From NCBI RefSeq assembly GCF_001949145.1, contig NW_019091405.1, forward strand, positions 645,593 to 709,592: 64,000 nucleotides of DNA. Reading direction: 5' to 3'. Below the pieces are notes generated by a model. The model was not told the DNA's origin, did no database searches, and worked only from the letters and a program-made list of their open reading frames with translations. Positions 11,451-24,752 of the stretch are shown here, one piece after another. Within the stretch, counting starts at the first letter, position 1. Every line of letters starts with the position of its first letter. Source of the DNA: Acanthaster planci (taxonomy: Eukaryota > Echinodermata > Asteroidea > Valvatida > Acanthasteridae). Both the position numbers and the translations under genes were made by a program.

Positions 11451-13198
11451 GTCTCACAATATTGGTTTCTCACAATATGACACGACACTAAAAAAAGAAA
11501 CACAACCCATCTTAGAAAGCACGATTCTTAAATGAATATCTTTTCGACTTTTCCAGAATTCTTCCTCTCCTTTGACTTCTTAAACTCAAGATTACTGAAC
11601 AAAGATTGCTTTCACTTCGCCAGAATTGAACAATGGTGTTAAAATACTTACTCAAACTAAAAAACTAGAACTCATAGAAAACAAAGTACTTCACGTTTTA
11701 TGAAATCAGTACAATAAAGGCACTGCCCTTACCGTAGGCTCTAAGAAAAACTGTGTGGAGCCGAATTAGGGCAAGTGAATATTTCAAATGTATTTAACTG
11801 GGCAACTTTTATTTCTTCCAAAAGCGCATCGTATCATTTGAGACCGAAGAACTTCATAATCGGTCTCTTTATAAAGCTTTTGCAATACAGCTATGAATGC
11901 GTATAACAGGGCCCGTTCTGGAAGAACCAACCTGCAAAAGCGAAACCAAATTTTTGTGTCACAGAGCAAGCGTTTCCACAGCACACCGGTGTCGGAATGG
12001 GGTTGGCTTAGGCGGATCGGAGATGTTAGAGGTTTGTAACAGCTTTCTTGTACCGGCAAAAATTTTATAAGGACAACGACACGACCCCTGTGAATCTCCC
12101 CACTTACAACCTTAATACCTAGACCCATACTGGATGGCGCGTGCAGGCTATCTGCAAACTCGGCGGGTCTCGGTCCAATCAACGCAGGGCGTGCTTCCCT
12201 TCAAAATAATCAGCGAATGATTTTCTTTAATTGAGGCAGGTAATTAATTGAAAGGCAGCAGGTCGTTTGCTAATTCTTTGTCACATTCTCGGTGGTCATG
12301 TGAAGTTTGCCATAGTCGCCCACTCTGATAAAATGCACTAGTCACATGGTAAATTGCACATCAGGATGCCTCGCCCGTTTAATGCATGAAGCCTCCGTAG
12401 GCCTCCTAACAGAAGGTCAGATAAATAATCACTCAAGTGACACCAGTTATAAGATTAATTGGCAACGATACACATAGCTCAGTTGGCTTGTTACCATGGA
12501 ATCAAGGGTATCAATTAACTTCTTCAACACTCGATCGGTTTTTATGGATTTAACAGCAGAGAGGCCTTAAGATAGGCTGTCCACGTTGGCTCAAGCCTGG
12601 TATTCATCCAGGGGCCAGTCCATATGCTGATTAATTGATATCAACACGGACATTTTTATCCCCTGTGGGATGAAGGGGCTTAGCTCAGTATCATTGGCCA
12701 CGATCGACACGTTTAAAATATTTCCTAATCCAGGTAATTTCCTGAGGGAGTATACAACCTGAAAGTAAAAGGTCACGCGGCTATCTTCTGGAACTCCCGC
12801 CTATGGGAGTTTTACACGTTCTGTACTTCCTATTAGAGTGATTTATTGACAGAAACCACTCCAAGAAACACCACAGCGTGAATGGAATGCTTATATTCTT
12901 CAAGTAATAATGGGGAAAAGTCACCCTGAAATGAGTAAAAAAGAATTTCATTGATGACCTTCCACTTCCCGCATTATTGGTCCCATACGTCTGCTTATTC
13001 ACGCACGTTTGTTTTGACTTCATGTACTTACGTGAAAACAAGAATGTTGCGGAGATTTAGCAACCTACAGTCATTGGTTCCAGATTTAGTCGGGCTTACG
13101 TGGTTGCATTTCTTGTCAGCAAAGGTTAGAGTAGAATATTGTTTCGTAAATTCAGACTGTACCTTTTTATTGTAAACTGCTAACTCATATCTATATTT
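11451..13198. other. Intergenic, no gene recognised
   Basis: A minus-strand open frame of 132 codons at 11784-12182 lacks any recognisable domain. A tRNA A-box-like string TAGCTCAGTTGGC occurs near 12474 but has no partner B box or cloverleaf, so no tRNA is called. Confidence 0.5.
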
Positions 13199-13287
13199 AA
13201 GGTAGAAGGTTTGCGGAATAACTTTTAAGAACCACACGTACTCAAAGATATATTTTCCACATGGTGTATCCGCAAACCCTCTACCTT
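13199..13287. mobile_element. 89-bp palindromic MITE-like element
   Basis: The left arm AAGGTAGAAGGTTTGCGGA (13199-13217) pairs with the right arm TCCGCAAACCCTCTACCTT (13269-13287), with a single mismatch over 19 bp. The arms enclose about 50 bp. The size and structure fit a miniature inverted-repeat transposable element. No transposase and no certain target duplication were seen. Confidence 0.7.
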
Positions 13288-14472
13288 ATCGTATTCCATC
13301 ATATATATATATATTTTCCTGGATCTGTCAATTTATTGCTCTCCAATCAACTAACATTCAATGACATTTAATTGCAATGTTGACTAAGAATATCTCATAG
13401 CAATTAAAAGCAGTTACAAAACGATGCTTCATTACAAAGTGTAGATAATTTTCCCATTTTAGCAAAACTTAAGGGTAACGCCATTGAAAATCAGTCTTCC
13501 TCAACATTGCCCAAAACACAAACATTGGAACCCAGCTTGTTCACTTCAAATAAAAACGAATTTTTCCCATTTGTGCTGAACTTCCTTGCAACCTTTTTAG
13601 CGGAAACAAGGATATCATACAGTCATCGAGAACTTTTTATATCGTTGAAAAACATGAAAGTTGAATGGGCCTAATTGAAACGGAAATTCGCTGTCAGTGA
13701 GAAACAAGTTATGAAAAGCAGTCTTACTAATCTAACAACAGCACTATGTTCAATAAAGGTAATCCAAACATTAAACTTGGCCCTAAAATCTGTCAGTGAT
13801 AAAAACAACCATTGTTGATCTACAGAACTTATATTGGTGTCCTGGTTTGGTGTCAGTTGTTAACTGAAACAACCACGAAATCGTATATTGTAACTGATCA
13901 TCTTTGTTCGGGCACACTGAGTTGCACTGGTCTTCATGCGTTTTAAGATTTCTAAAAGCAGGAGATCAACTTCTGGCAATTTGTTAAAACTGAATTCTCG
14001 GTTGTTAAATATAACCCCTCCCCAACCCAAACCGGTGTAGATGTTGCATTTTAATTCTGCCTGTTAAAGAAAGTGTTTCCGTGAGCCTGGGATGATGCCT
14101 TTTTTATTTCAGACAGTGCACAGAAATGGCACCTTTTAGTTACCCACAAATACTGCAGTCTCAAAGGCAGAGGACATTATGTGTAGTGGCCGCACTGTAC
14201 TATCTTTTTAGACATTTTGCTTGGCGTGGTCGAGACTTTACGCCACATACCTATTGTCATCTACATGTATACCGTTCCTACCAATAGGAAGTAAATACAA
14301 GGAACGGAAACACGTTGAACGCCAGAGTATATTGCCTATTAGTGTTTCTTCAGATTAATTTACAAGGGACATTAATTATCTTCGGATCATTTCTTTGGAT
14401 GACATTTTTGGGACATGTATGGAAAGTGGCCCAGCGAAGGGGGTTGGGGTAGCAATATGCAATGGGTTGGAC

Positions 14473-14660
14473 AATAAGCGTATAGTGTAATTTGACAACC
14501 AGAATTAGAAGCCATTGCGGTGGCACAATGCTCGAGGACAGGTGGTACGCGCGCGTTACTTGACTCATCGACCAATAAGGTGTCGTGATTTGCCAAAGGC
14601 ACGCGCGCGTCAAGCTAAAGAATGTGCACGTGAGTCTGGCCACCGCAGTCATGACGTCTA
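14473..14660 (-). mobile_element. Dispersed element with ACTGCGGTGG termini, copy 1
   Basis: Read on the minus strand, this matches 26648-26829 over its length. Shared blocks, in order, are ACTGCGGTGG, CTTGACGCGCGCGT, a TATTGGT core, ACGCGCGCGT, CACCTGTCC, GTGCCACCGCA and CTGGTTGTC. ACTGCGGTGG and GTGCCACCGCAGT form an inner inverted repeat, as do the two ACGCGCGCGT tracts. It is CpG-rich compared with its surroundings and non-coding. Confidence 0.85.
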
Positions 14661-14838
14661 ATGCGATTGGTCTACCCAAGGGTGACGTCGCTGAACCAGA
14701 GAGTGCAGTGCAAACGAATGGAGTAGACGCGCGTGTTGATTCATGCGCTGGTTCTCGCAGTAATGCCTTCTACACACGTAATATTAGGTGTGACGTGTTT
14801 ACGTCAGAACTCTTTACCTCCTCATGATATGTGACGTC
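14652..14838. promoter_or_regulatory. Cluster of five CRE-like TGACGT sites
   Basis: TGACGTC occurs at 14652-14658, 14683-14689 and 14832-14838. TGACGT (14791-14796) and ACGTCA (14801-14806) add two facing half-sites. CREB/ATF-family proteins bind this core. Five sites in under 190 bp of AT-rich DNA is more than expected by chance, but no transcription start or adjacent gene is visible, so a regulatory role is inference. Part of the cluster may come from transposon sequence on either side. Confidence 0.4.
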
Positions 14839-14941
14839 CTACTTTGTTTACATGTGCACTTTCCTATGGAGCATGGGGTCCTTGGTCTATACTGAGCACA
14901 CATAGGAAAGTACACACGTGAACAAAGCGTGGCGTCGTCAG
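14831..14941. repeat. Long imperfect hairpin, arms about 40 bp
   Basis: The left arm, containing CTTTGTTTACATGTGCACTT and then TCCTATG, pairs with the right arm, which contains CATAGGAAAGTACACACGTG followed by AACAAAG. The loop is about 25-30 bp and includes ATGGGGTCCTTGG. The outer ends carry GACGTC/GACGAC. It looks like a small foldback transposon remnant. Confidence 0.8.
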
Positions 14942-14944
14942 AAC

Positions 14945-17900
14945 ACTACCAGCACCTTAGGCCTACCCGTGGAAGGTTGACTTTTTACAGATCCAAATAA
15001 TTTGAAAAATATCTTCAAACCAGAAAAATTCCCAGTTTGAACCCTTGACTCCAAATCTGGATATGCCACCTGGCAAACGGGATTATAATTAAAAAAAATG
15101 ACGTTAGAAAAGATGACTAAAAGCATTGAATGGTGTTAAAAAAGTATTTTCCAATCGATTATTATTTTCAGTAAATTTGGAATTGAAGCTTAACGGGACA
15201 ATGGTCTATTTGCAGCGGCCAAACGAAACATGGCTGTGCGCCTGGCTTTGCAGAACTAAATACAAACTCCACTTAATTGCGTACGATAACGTGTCATGCT
15301 GGGGCGACATGCTTCGTTTGTCGTCCAGAGATGCACTTCAAAACCGAAATTTTGGAGATGGAACTTTAATCATGATAAAATGAATCAGTTTAACCCTACC
15401 CTCTTTGGGTCTTCGTTGTGGAGTAATGTGCTGTGTACTCTTAAATGAATATGCCAGTATCTTGATGCTCCAGACCCCCCCCCTCCCATGGATTACGGGT
15501 TTATATTTAGAACAAACTGCTCTAAAATGGATTGATTCTTGTGTGAGGGCAAGAGGGATCAACGTCTGATATCCCCTGGGAGGTATGAGTCCGAGTAATT
15601 GAGACAACGCTCAGTGCTGGAGTTGAAAAGACGCATAAATGTATGGAATGGAAACCGCCATTTACGTCACTGTACAAATCCTCAAAACTTCGGGCGGACG
15701 ACATGAACGCAGTGAGATAGTTGATGGAAATGGATAGATAATTGAATAAACCAGTGAGAAAATTGAATCAGGATTTAGAATTTCGCTCAGCTTCCTGTCA
15801 AAATTGCAGAGATGTATAGCGATGACTCGGTGGATAGAAGTGCACACATGTTTTGGCGAAACTGATATTATACCGTCTGCATTTTAGGGAGTGTCCGTCG
15901 TGGGTTACCCTGAATTGAATGGAGTTTTGATTCAGTTGAACTCTCAGAATAAAAGGTACAGGAGGACTTCATGCTAAAGCACGTGGGAAATATTCAACGT
16001 GCTAACAACCTGTGTCCATTAAATGGTCCAAAAACTTCCTGTTCTCATGCAGTAAGAAGCAACACCAGTGTGAAAGCGTTGTGATTTTCGTGAAGAGTGC
16101 AGTGATGCATGGATGTAGCAATAAAGCGAAAGTAGTTTGTCTCTGGGTTCTAACTTCGTCTCGTCATAACCCACCCCTCCCCCGAAAACGGCAGAAGCGG
16201 AATTTGTCGACCAAATAAGAGCCCAGTTCTAGTTTATTGTAAACTGGTTTTTTAAAGTCGTATTTTTCCGCGAAACTTATAGGTACATACAGTTATTGTC
16301 ATATGTGAGTTTGCCATGATCAAAGACAACACGATGTAGCAATCTGTGTCCAGTGTCATCAGGCTTAACCCTTCGAATTCCCTGGGGGAAATATCAATGG
16401 TTCCTCCTTCTAAAGCCTTCGAATTCCCTGGGGGAAATATCTATGGCTCCTCCTTGCCGTCCCGTTATACATTTCTGCTGTCGCTGACTGAGCTTGGGGG
16501 CCTAGATGCAAACGTAGTAAATTTAGTGATTATTATCACCAGTCTCATTGCTTCAGGCTCATTATATTTAGGCTATGCCCCCCTCTCTTTCTGAAAACAC
16601 GCACCAAGATGTGCGTATAGATTAGATCTGTAATACAGGCCTTGTCGTCAGAGACAAAAGTAAATAGGTAGATGGATTGAAAATTTCTGTAGGATTTGAC
16701 AAATGCCTGTATATAATTGCAAACTTGATAACAAGAAGATGATGACATTGTAGTAGGCCTACTTTCAGGTAAAATGATGACCCATCAGTATACCGGGAAC
16801 ATTTCAGAGGCGTAAAGGATGGGATTGTAAGGTGGGAACACTGTTTTATTTATGATAAAAAGTTCCCTTTGATTAGCACTCTTTGGTGTTCTTTGAATTT
16901 GATATATATTTGCCTCAATATATATAAAATTCATTTATTTTAAAATGATAAAGCGAAACTGGAAATCATATTAATTTGGATGCAAAGGAATGTTCACAAG
17001 AACTGAAATTAAAAAGAAAATTACACAATCAGGTGCCTTTTTAGACAACAGATACAGGAAAGTTTGTACAGAGGCACTAAAGGTGGCATAATGTGATCGA
17101 GTCAACACACGTTTAATTTAGGCGAAACAGCTAGGCTTTCACTGCGATAATTTAGATTATTGCCCATTTTAAACCCGTGCGACATGCTCTAAAACAGCAA
17201 ATAAACATTGTGTTTGCCCCTCTCATAGAATCAATATGCACATAATGATAATCATTTCTGTGCATCTCACAATTATGATCAGTTTAATACTTTGTGTGGG
17301 ACTTTTGAATTAATGTAACTTGTTTTCAGCCCAGTTTCCAATACCTCATGGGGTCATCGTGAATGTATTTTAACACCCTCTGACTCTGTAAAACGCTGAT
17401 TTCCCATGTTTTTTAATCACCTTTTAATGTTTTACAGCTTTAGAGGCTCCTTAATCTATCGATTGGTGAATTGAATATGGGAGAGAAAATTTAAATGAAA
17501 AAAAGACGGAAATATCGGAGGAAGATATAGATTTATGTAATAATGTCCTCTTTCAATGATCAGTGAATTCAGAAATGTGTCAAAAACAGGTCTAGTGCAT
17601 GAAAGACTGGTTTCATGTAACTTATTATGCAAACAAAGAATGTTTGTCAAATGTATATCTCAGTCATCGGACGCTACAGCACTGTGAAATGTCTTTTGTC
17701 GGCAGCATGAACAAACTTTCCACGACCACCTGATATATCCATCTATAGCAGACTCGCTGGCTGTAATACAGAAAGCGTCCTATTCAAGTTGATTTCATCG
17801 CCTGAGTTGCTGAACATTCTGCAGGAATAGCGGGAATATCCGATTTCTGATTCGTAAGCGATGAATTGAATGGGCTTAGAGAAGTACCGGTACACTGCAT

Positions 17901-20105
17901 ATTTTCACAAAGGAGAGACGGACAGAATAACAAAGTCGGGAGGCTTTCCTGTTGACACTTACCTTCCTGACGGCTATTTTTTCCTCTGCGTAAATGAACA
18001 GAGGAACAAGGAGAAATGAAAACGGTCTGAACAAATTTACTGAGTGCATTTAAACTGAAACCTGTTTTGCTGCTGCCGGATCCCCAGCGATTGTGGTACT
18101 TTTAGGATGGAATTGAAATTTAAAGGTGAATTTTTGTAACAACCACACAGCGACTGCAGAGGCAATCGTGTGACGCAATCACGGTACAAAAGAATAGACG
18201 AAAACTTGTGAAATGGAAGCCCAGTAAAAATCGTGTTTTCTTTTAATTTTCAGTTTCAAATCTTTGAAACCCATCATATCGTTGTTATCATTACGCCGTT
18301 ATTAAACAATACCTCTGTAGTCTCGACCTAGATCTGAAGGGATTCCAAAACAGAAGCTTGGCATACACAATTCACCAACCACACGGTCAGACTGGAAGGT
18401 AAAACAGCTATAGGGCTTCACAAATTATGCAAAGGACAACACAAACGCTGTTTTTAAAATTTGGGTTCAGTTCAAGAGCACATCTGACGTCCGCCATTTT
18501 GTCTGTTTTGACAGGGAACAGTAGTTCAAGAAATTGAAAGACGTAAACACGCTGTGAATCCTCAGATTGAAGGAATGAATGCAAATTTAATACTGGAAGC
18601 AAATCAGGGCAGCGTGTGGATATTTTGGGGACGGGGCGTTACGATCGACAAACTAGATCAGCTAATAAGCAACCAGGCAAGACGCGAAGCATACGATGGC
18701 CTTAAGGCAAGGCACGGCAAGCAGATTGCACGTCCCTAGGATCTGGTTAATCACACGGGGCGAACTGGTTAGGAAAAAGCAGGCTAAGAAAACAAGGCCA
18801 CACCCGACCTCAGCCAGTAAATTTATATAAGAACATACATACAATAAAATCTTATAACGTTAAGCGCGTGTGCACTGCGCGGCCCCCGCTTGGTAACACT
18901 CCAAACGTATTCGTGCGTGATTAGTCGGTCAGCATTCTCGGTATCTGCAATTCTGTTTTAATCGATTAATCGAATGTCGTGACTTGGCAGCTAGTCCGGC
19001 CATGTCGTAGCATGTTTTTGCCCACCCTATCAGGTCACGTACGGCGGCGTTCACCAGGATTTCGCTAAAACGCAGTCGGACTCAGATTCGGTAGTCGCCT
19101 TATCGTCATTTCCGGGCCCCCGATCGCAATCCGAGCCTGAATGCAGCTATTAATTTATGACATGAAAACGCAGAAAGTACAAAAAGATAAATACTTAAAG
19201 TCATCGAGAATTATTTCGACAAATTTAGGAGGACCATAGTACGGGATGACGCGAATGCTGGAGATGTATATGCGACTCGGATTGCCGACTGTTTCATTTG
19301 GAGAACTACGAGGATTTGTACGAAACGGTCAAGAGCAGAAAATGTAGGAATATATTCAGTAATTACTTCCGAGCTTTCTTAAATCGCTAAATAAGGTACA
19401 CAGTAGTCGATGAGTCAACCTGAAGCTTCATCAAACACTGGGTAACATCTTGGTAGTGTGCTTTTGTTCAGGATTGCTTTAGGTGCACAACCGAATTGCA
19501 TATTTGAAAATATACCTTTTTTCTTGGAATTGGATTGCCTCTGACTTTCGCTCTCCAGGAAAATTCCTACGAGACTAGTGTTTGTACAAAAAGGAGAATC
19601 AAAATAAAAGTGCACATTGCTTTATATTATTTTGAGAGCACTTTGGTCCCTAAAAATGGACTTCTAAGCTTTGCCCAAATTTTGTGCTTACTTATGCATC
19701 TTTCTCCCGAACTGGCTTAGTCGTCATATCACCAAAACTCCAGTCCTTGGGTGGCAAGTCAAATCTAAAATAAACGTATTTTCCAGCTGAAGACAGTGAC
19801 CGATTTCTCACCTTGTGTACACCAGCTTTTGCAGTATTATATTTGGAAGAGTGTATGTTTGCACAGCCTGGTTAAGTCGACCGTTGTTATCATCGATCTG
19901 CTTGCACTTTTATTGCCTTTTTAACTGATGGGATCGATTCTTTGCAGGGTTCTCGAGAGTGCTGGACGATGCGTTTCCGTGTAGTACGCTAATCCGTCGG
20001 GTGCAACATTCAAAACTACGGTTCTAAGGGTTGCGTCAAAGCTTCGTTTCACTGGAAGTGACTGCGAGAGACAATTTATGCAGTAAATCCATAAGTGTCG
20101 CAGTC
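14945..20105. other. Long intergenic block without recognised genes
   Basis: It contains short tandem and low-complexity pieces only (see 16370-16457). About 18860-19130 is noticeably richer in CpG than its flanks and could be an old promoter or a transposon piece; no open frame there is convincing. Open frames are at most 89 codons and have no motif. Confidence 0.5.
16370..16457. repeat. 46-bp tandem duplication
   Basis: CCTTCGAATTCCCTGGGGGA followed by AATATC-ATGG-TCCTCCTT occurs twice in direct succession (16370-16415 and 16416-16457), almost identically. This is a simple local duplication. Confidence 0.9.
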
Positions 20106-20107
20106 CG

Positions 20108-20272
20108 TTACTACGAATCTATATTGGGGACATGGTGAAAAAATTCTCTCCTTAGCTCGTACTTACGAGTTATATCTTCGTAAGTACACAACTTACCTGT
20201 CGTACGTACAAGTTTGCTGAAGGAGGAGAAAAGCTTTCCAACATGTCCCGACACAGGTTCTTACGTTATCCT
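20108..20272. mobile_element. 165-bp palindromic MITE-like element
   Basis: Left-arm blocks GGGGACATGGTGAAAAA and TTCTCTCCTTAGC are mirrored on the right by GCTGAAGGAGGAGAAAAGC and CCAACATGTCCCG. The interior is itself built of nested palindromes (CTCGTACTTACGAG, CGTAAGTAC, GTCGTACGTAC). A foldback architecture with no coding capacity fits a non-autonomous DNA transposon. Confidence 0.75.
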
Positions 20273-23200
20273 GCACTTTCTCCTATCTAAAAGCAAGGTT
20301 GCATTGCATGGTTGCGCGCAGTGAGGCCATACACAGTAGTTGTGGCAAATTTTTATTCACAATCTTTTTTTCACTGTCATTCAGTTCCAAGCTTCTCCTT
20401 TAATTTGAGAGGAAAAAAACTTTGAATACGACATTCTTGAAGTGGGCCCCTTGAATTATTCCAATCCTATTGTTCATAAAGTTCTAACTGTGGCCGACAG
20501 CAAGCGCAGCAGCAAGCAAGCATTTTTAAAATGTGGCCTTCGAAACTCGGACAGTTTGGCGTGCTGTGTTGTAATACCATATCCCGAAGTTCAACTGGTA
20601 GCGTATCCAACTTTCTCGATTGTTTTCGTGCATCTTTCCGTCGGTTGGAATGAAGCGCTTCCGTGCATGGTTGTGCATCATCAGCGACTAATCGGGGATG
20701 ATCTGTGAACATGCACGGAGTCTGAAGCTTAAAAAAGTAGCCAATAATAGCAGTGGCCGTCACGACTTTAATTTTCGGGGGCTTTTGCATTGATGAGTCT
20801 TTCGTTATTCATGAGCAAACTGTAATGTCATTTGGGCATGTCAACTTGGATGTCACTGTGGGATTACATTAATTTTATTTCTGCGAAAGAAATTCTTATT
20901 TTTGCAACTATCCCGCTGCGACTTGCGAACTCATCTGAGCGAAATGTATTTTTCTTTAGGAATTTACACGATCAGATGTGATGTATGTTTAGGTCCATTC
21001 TATTCATGAATACCAATTGTTGTAAATAAAGATTGTGTTGAATGATCATCTGGAATTTTTTTTGGACCACTACTTTATTTGCACAAAAAGCTCGTTCAGT
21101 TCACTTTGCAGGAAAGGTTGCCAAATTTATGATGGATAAATTTCATTATTTTGATGACGTTAAACTTGGTTTCCTTGTGCTCGCACATTAACTCCTCCCA
21201 CCCAATTTCCTGTGTAGACTGATGTCCTGTGATGCAGAATTCACCCTTACAATGGAACAACGCAATCAGTTGTTAAACGTTCCCTGGATGGATTTCCTCC
21301 TGATTGCACTTCGCACACCCCTTAAGCTCAGTTTCCTATAACAGATGAAGTAGATTAGAGACTGCGTCGACAGAGAGAAAGAAGGGGTTGGGCATAAGGC
21401 CCAGGGTTTCAGTCGACTGAGTAAACATTACCTTAGGACTGAAAACAAATCCATCTGTGCGAAGTGACGGCTTTCTTTTTTCCGCCACCACCACTCCGGA
21501 GTGAAATTGATGAATTTGTTCGATGATCGCTGGCTTGCTAATGCTCGTAGCCCGACCCGGATGATGGATCAGCCTTGTCATCGCTCAACAAATTATACGC
21601 GCAAACATCTCCTCAACTTTCAAGGCCTAGCCAGTAAACTGATAAACTTGAGTGGCAGCACTTTGTGAGAAGAGAATTCCCTGTCGCCAGGATCGAAGAA
21701 CTGTCTTATCATTCAAGGTAACAGTGATGGCTGCATGTGGTAACGGGTAATATTCAAACAAGCACGAAAAGTATTTTTTACAAATAAATGGGGGAAACAT
21801 TCTAAATGTCAACACATACAATACGGCACACCCACGATGTGCCCTTTTTAGTAATAATAACACGACGAGGGAAGCGTTCAGCGATTACAAATTATAAATA
21901 ATATTTCTATATCCTAATAATATTTTAGATATAAGTTTCACGTATCACTTACTTGGTATGTCAACTGAACTGTCGTAAAAAGGGAATTTTATATATTATT
22001 TATCAGTGTTGGCCTGTCAGCCCACAACCAGATTAAGAGAAATTAAAACTCGTCATCTTATCACAGAGTTCCGACTTGTTTATATATTGGTCGATTTACG
22101 ATACTCAAGCTATTGAGGCTTTGCGTGGTAGCCATCTTACAGGGCAGTTCTTTTGTTCAATAGGATATGCACAAAGGAGGTTTAGCAAAGTTCTATACTG
22201 TTTTTTTTTCTGATTGGCAACTGATGGGGGACAGTATTTTCACCCTCACAAGAACAACGAAAGCAACACGTCACAAAGGTGCCTATAACCCTGAAATCTG
22301 AAAATACTGTCATGTGAGGCTATTTGTAAACTTCAGGTGCTAATCAGGAAAAACAGTATGGAGGCTTTGCATGGTAGTCATCTTGCACGGCAGTTCGTTT
22401 GTTCCACAGTTAATTTATTCGGGTGAACAAAGAAACGTTGCCGAGACGAGGCAATACAAGTAAACAATAACACAAGTCCCAATATACTCTACGTCAGTGG
22501 GCTAAATTATCTGATATGGAAATTCATGGGAAAAACTAAAACAAAACAATAACCCGAAAGCCAAGGATCTTTTGCTCGGATAATTTGTAAACGATGGCGG
22601 AACACGTCTGTTCTGCTTCAAACCAAATAAAAGAAATTCTAATGCTGTAACGCTGTTTTAATCAATGATCAATATATAAATCTCAAGTCAATCCATTGAA
22701 GGCACCTGCGTAACTATGCAGGTAGTTGGAGCCAATGGTAGGTGCCTCCCATTGGACACGTACCCTAGTAATGAACTACCTTGCATTAACAGCGGTTTAA
22801 ATTTGTGCCCTATAAAGTTGAGCCTCCAGAGCAGCTCCCGGTGAAAGAGCAATTAATGCGCCTGCCGTTAAGGCCTTCGTTCATGCCCTTGCATGTATTG
22901 GCTGTTGAGACTGTGGCCTTTCAAACAATTCTAATGATTAGAATCTTTCCAAAAATGGAGGCAAAGTTTTTTTCAGTTTTGATGAAAACACCCTGTCACT
23001 TGTTCAATGCAGTGTCTGATATTTCAAGTGGCGAAATTCCGCTTCTGTGCTCAACACTGTCGATTTCATCCATAAAACATGAAAAAGGGGAAAACTCCAA
23101 ATACCATGGGGTTTGTGAGAGACGTTCACACTTTGTCCTCTCGATCAGATTTGGTATGTCTAATTCCAGATCTCATCTTACGAGAGACAATTTATTTCTA

Positions 23201-24523
23201 TTTGACAAAAACTGTTTTCAGGAGAACGCCGTTATTAGGAACTGAATTGTATCAACAGAACCAGAACTATCACATTACAAGTCATCGTCACGACTCTTGA
23301 TATTTCCATCTAGACTGTAAATTTAATTTCAGCGGGAAATCTGTCTTCGACAGGAGACATCGAACTTACAATCGGGTTTAAGAAAAATAGAGCAAATCTC
23401 TGGGGAACATCTATTTTTCCCCCGACGTGAAATCTGAAAAATAGCATTTCCGCATAAAGGTAAAAGGACAACAATAAAGTGCAGCGGCCGTGATGTGGGG
23501 GCGAGACTAAGATGGAGACTTGTGAATATCAGCAACATTCATCGTCAATATTCCCCTTTTTAAAAAACTAGAAGAGCAATTTGCATCTGCAGGACACAGC
23601 TGAAAACCCTTTTATGTTTGTTTGGGGTATGTATACACCTCCAGGTCTTGGACCGGGAGCAGGACCAAATGGATTTTTTCCCCTGAAATGTCTGTCCAAA
23701 GCAACGTGGTACATTCTGTAATGATGTTGATTATGGTTCAATTTTATTCATAATTATGCACATGCATTCATATTTTATAAATGTCTGGCAATATTGTGTT
23801 CACTCCTCGTTACTGTTGGACCGTGTCGGTAGACTGCAATAAAGCCATCCGAAGATGATTTTTTTTATTAATTAGCCTTACGGTTCTGTGCATTGTTTGC
23901 ATAAATATCTCCTTATGAAAACAGAACTAGGAAATTTAAACATGAGATAATGCAAAAACTGTGCTTAGTGATTAAATACTTTTTAGTTTGTAAACATACG
24001 TAAATAGGCCTACAAGACATGTTTTGCATAGAGTGTTTAACTTGGTTACTGACCTTTAGGAACTGGAGCCGTAATGTTAAGCGTTTACAGAGTGCAAGCA
24101 AGATTGTGTTAAATTTCTAAACACAGTTTTGGAGTGCATCTTATGATAAGGATTACATCAAGGTAAAGGCTGGTCTATTACTACAGGCGAATGCCAAAGC
24201 GAAGCTGGCGTCACGCAAAGATTTGCCTAAAGACCAATTTGAACTTCAGGCAAATTTGAAGGCGAAGCGACTTTGACGTCATGAAACGTTGGCAGCGAAA
24301 TTTCCTTCGGTTGAAATGTGTTAAGCCTTCGCAAATTCGCAGTACCTCGCACGGAAGGCTGGGTAAAAATTCATAAGGCACTCTTTTCATATTGTCCGTT
24401 TTTTGGTCAGTTCCTGGTGCACATTCACTTATGATGTTCCATTCCTGTACATAAAATATAGAAACTGCCCACTACTTGCGCATACGGACCAGAACGTGCA
24501 CTGAAAACCAGTGTGTATGGAAA
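20273..24523. other. Intergenic; small inverted and direct repeats only
   Basis: GAGGCTTTGCGTGGTAG at about 22114 recurs as GAGGCTTTGCATGGTAG at about 22360. Between them CTGTTTTTTTTCTGATTGGC (22200) is roughly mirrored by CTAATCAGGAAAAACAGTA (about 22340), suggesting a decayed foldback element. A 146-codon open frame at 22805-23245 (+) begins with GTG, has no family signature and is not called a gene. Confidence 0.5.
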
Positions 24524-24524
24524 G

Positions 24525-24752
24525 GTATGGCGTGCAAAGTTAACATTTAATCCGCGTATACAGATATCTCTATACCTACTCGTGCTAAGTTAACATCTAT
24601 TCCCGGAGTGGAGATATTTCTATTAAAATAGAGATATCTCTTTTATTAATAGAGATATCTCTCTACTCCGGGAATAGAAGTTAACTTGGCATGTCGTCTA
24701 GGTAAAGAGATATTTGTATACGCGAATTAAATGTTAACTTTGTACGCCATAG
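24525..24752. mobile_element. 228-bp near-perfect palindromic MITE with GATATC-rich centre
   Basis: The left half runs TATGGCGTGCAAAGTTAACA ... CTAAGTTAACATCTATTCCC ... and is mirrored by the right half, ending ... GTTAACTTTGTACGCCATAG. The arms are each about 100 bp. Copies of AGAGATATCTCT sit at the centre and smaller ones in each arm. No coding potential. The whole unit could extrude as one hairpin. Its nested structure is typical of MITEs. Confidence 0.9.

Noticed and set aside
11784-12182. 132-codon minus-strand open frame
   Set aside because: No recognisable motif, no promoter or splice context.
12465-12520. tRNA gene suggested by TAGCTCAGTTGGC
   Set aside because: Only an A-box-like string is present; no B box (GGTTCGANTCC) or cloverleaf follows.
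22805-23245. 146-codon plus-strand open frame
   Set aside because: Starts with GTG, has no domain or splice context, and lies in AT-rich intergenic DNA; consistent with chance.
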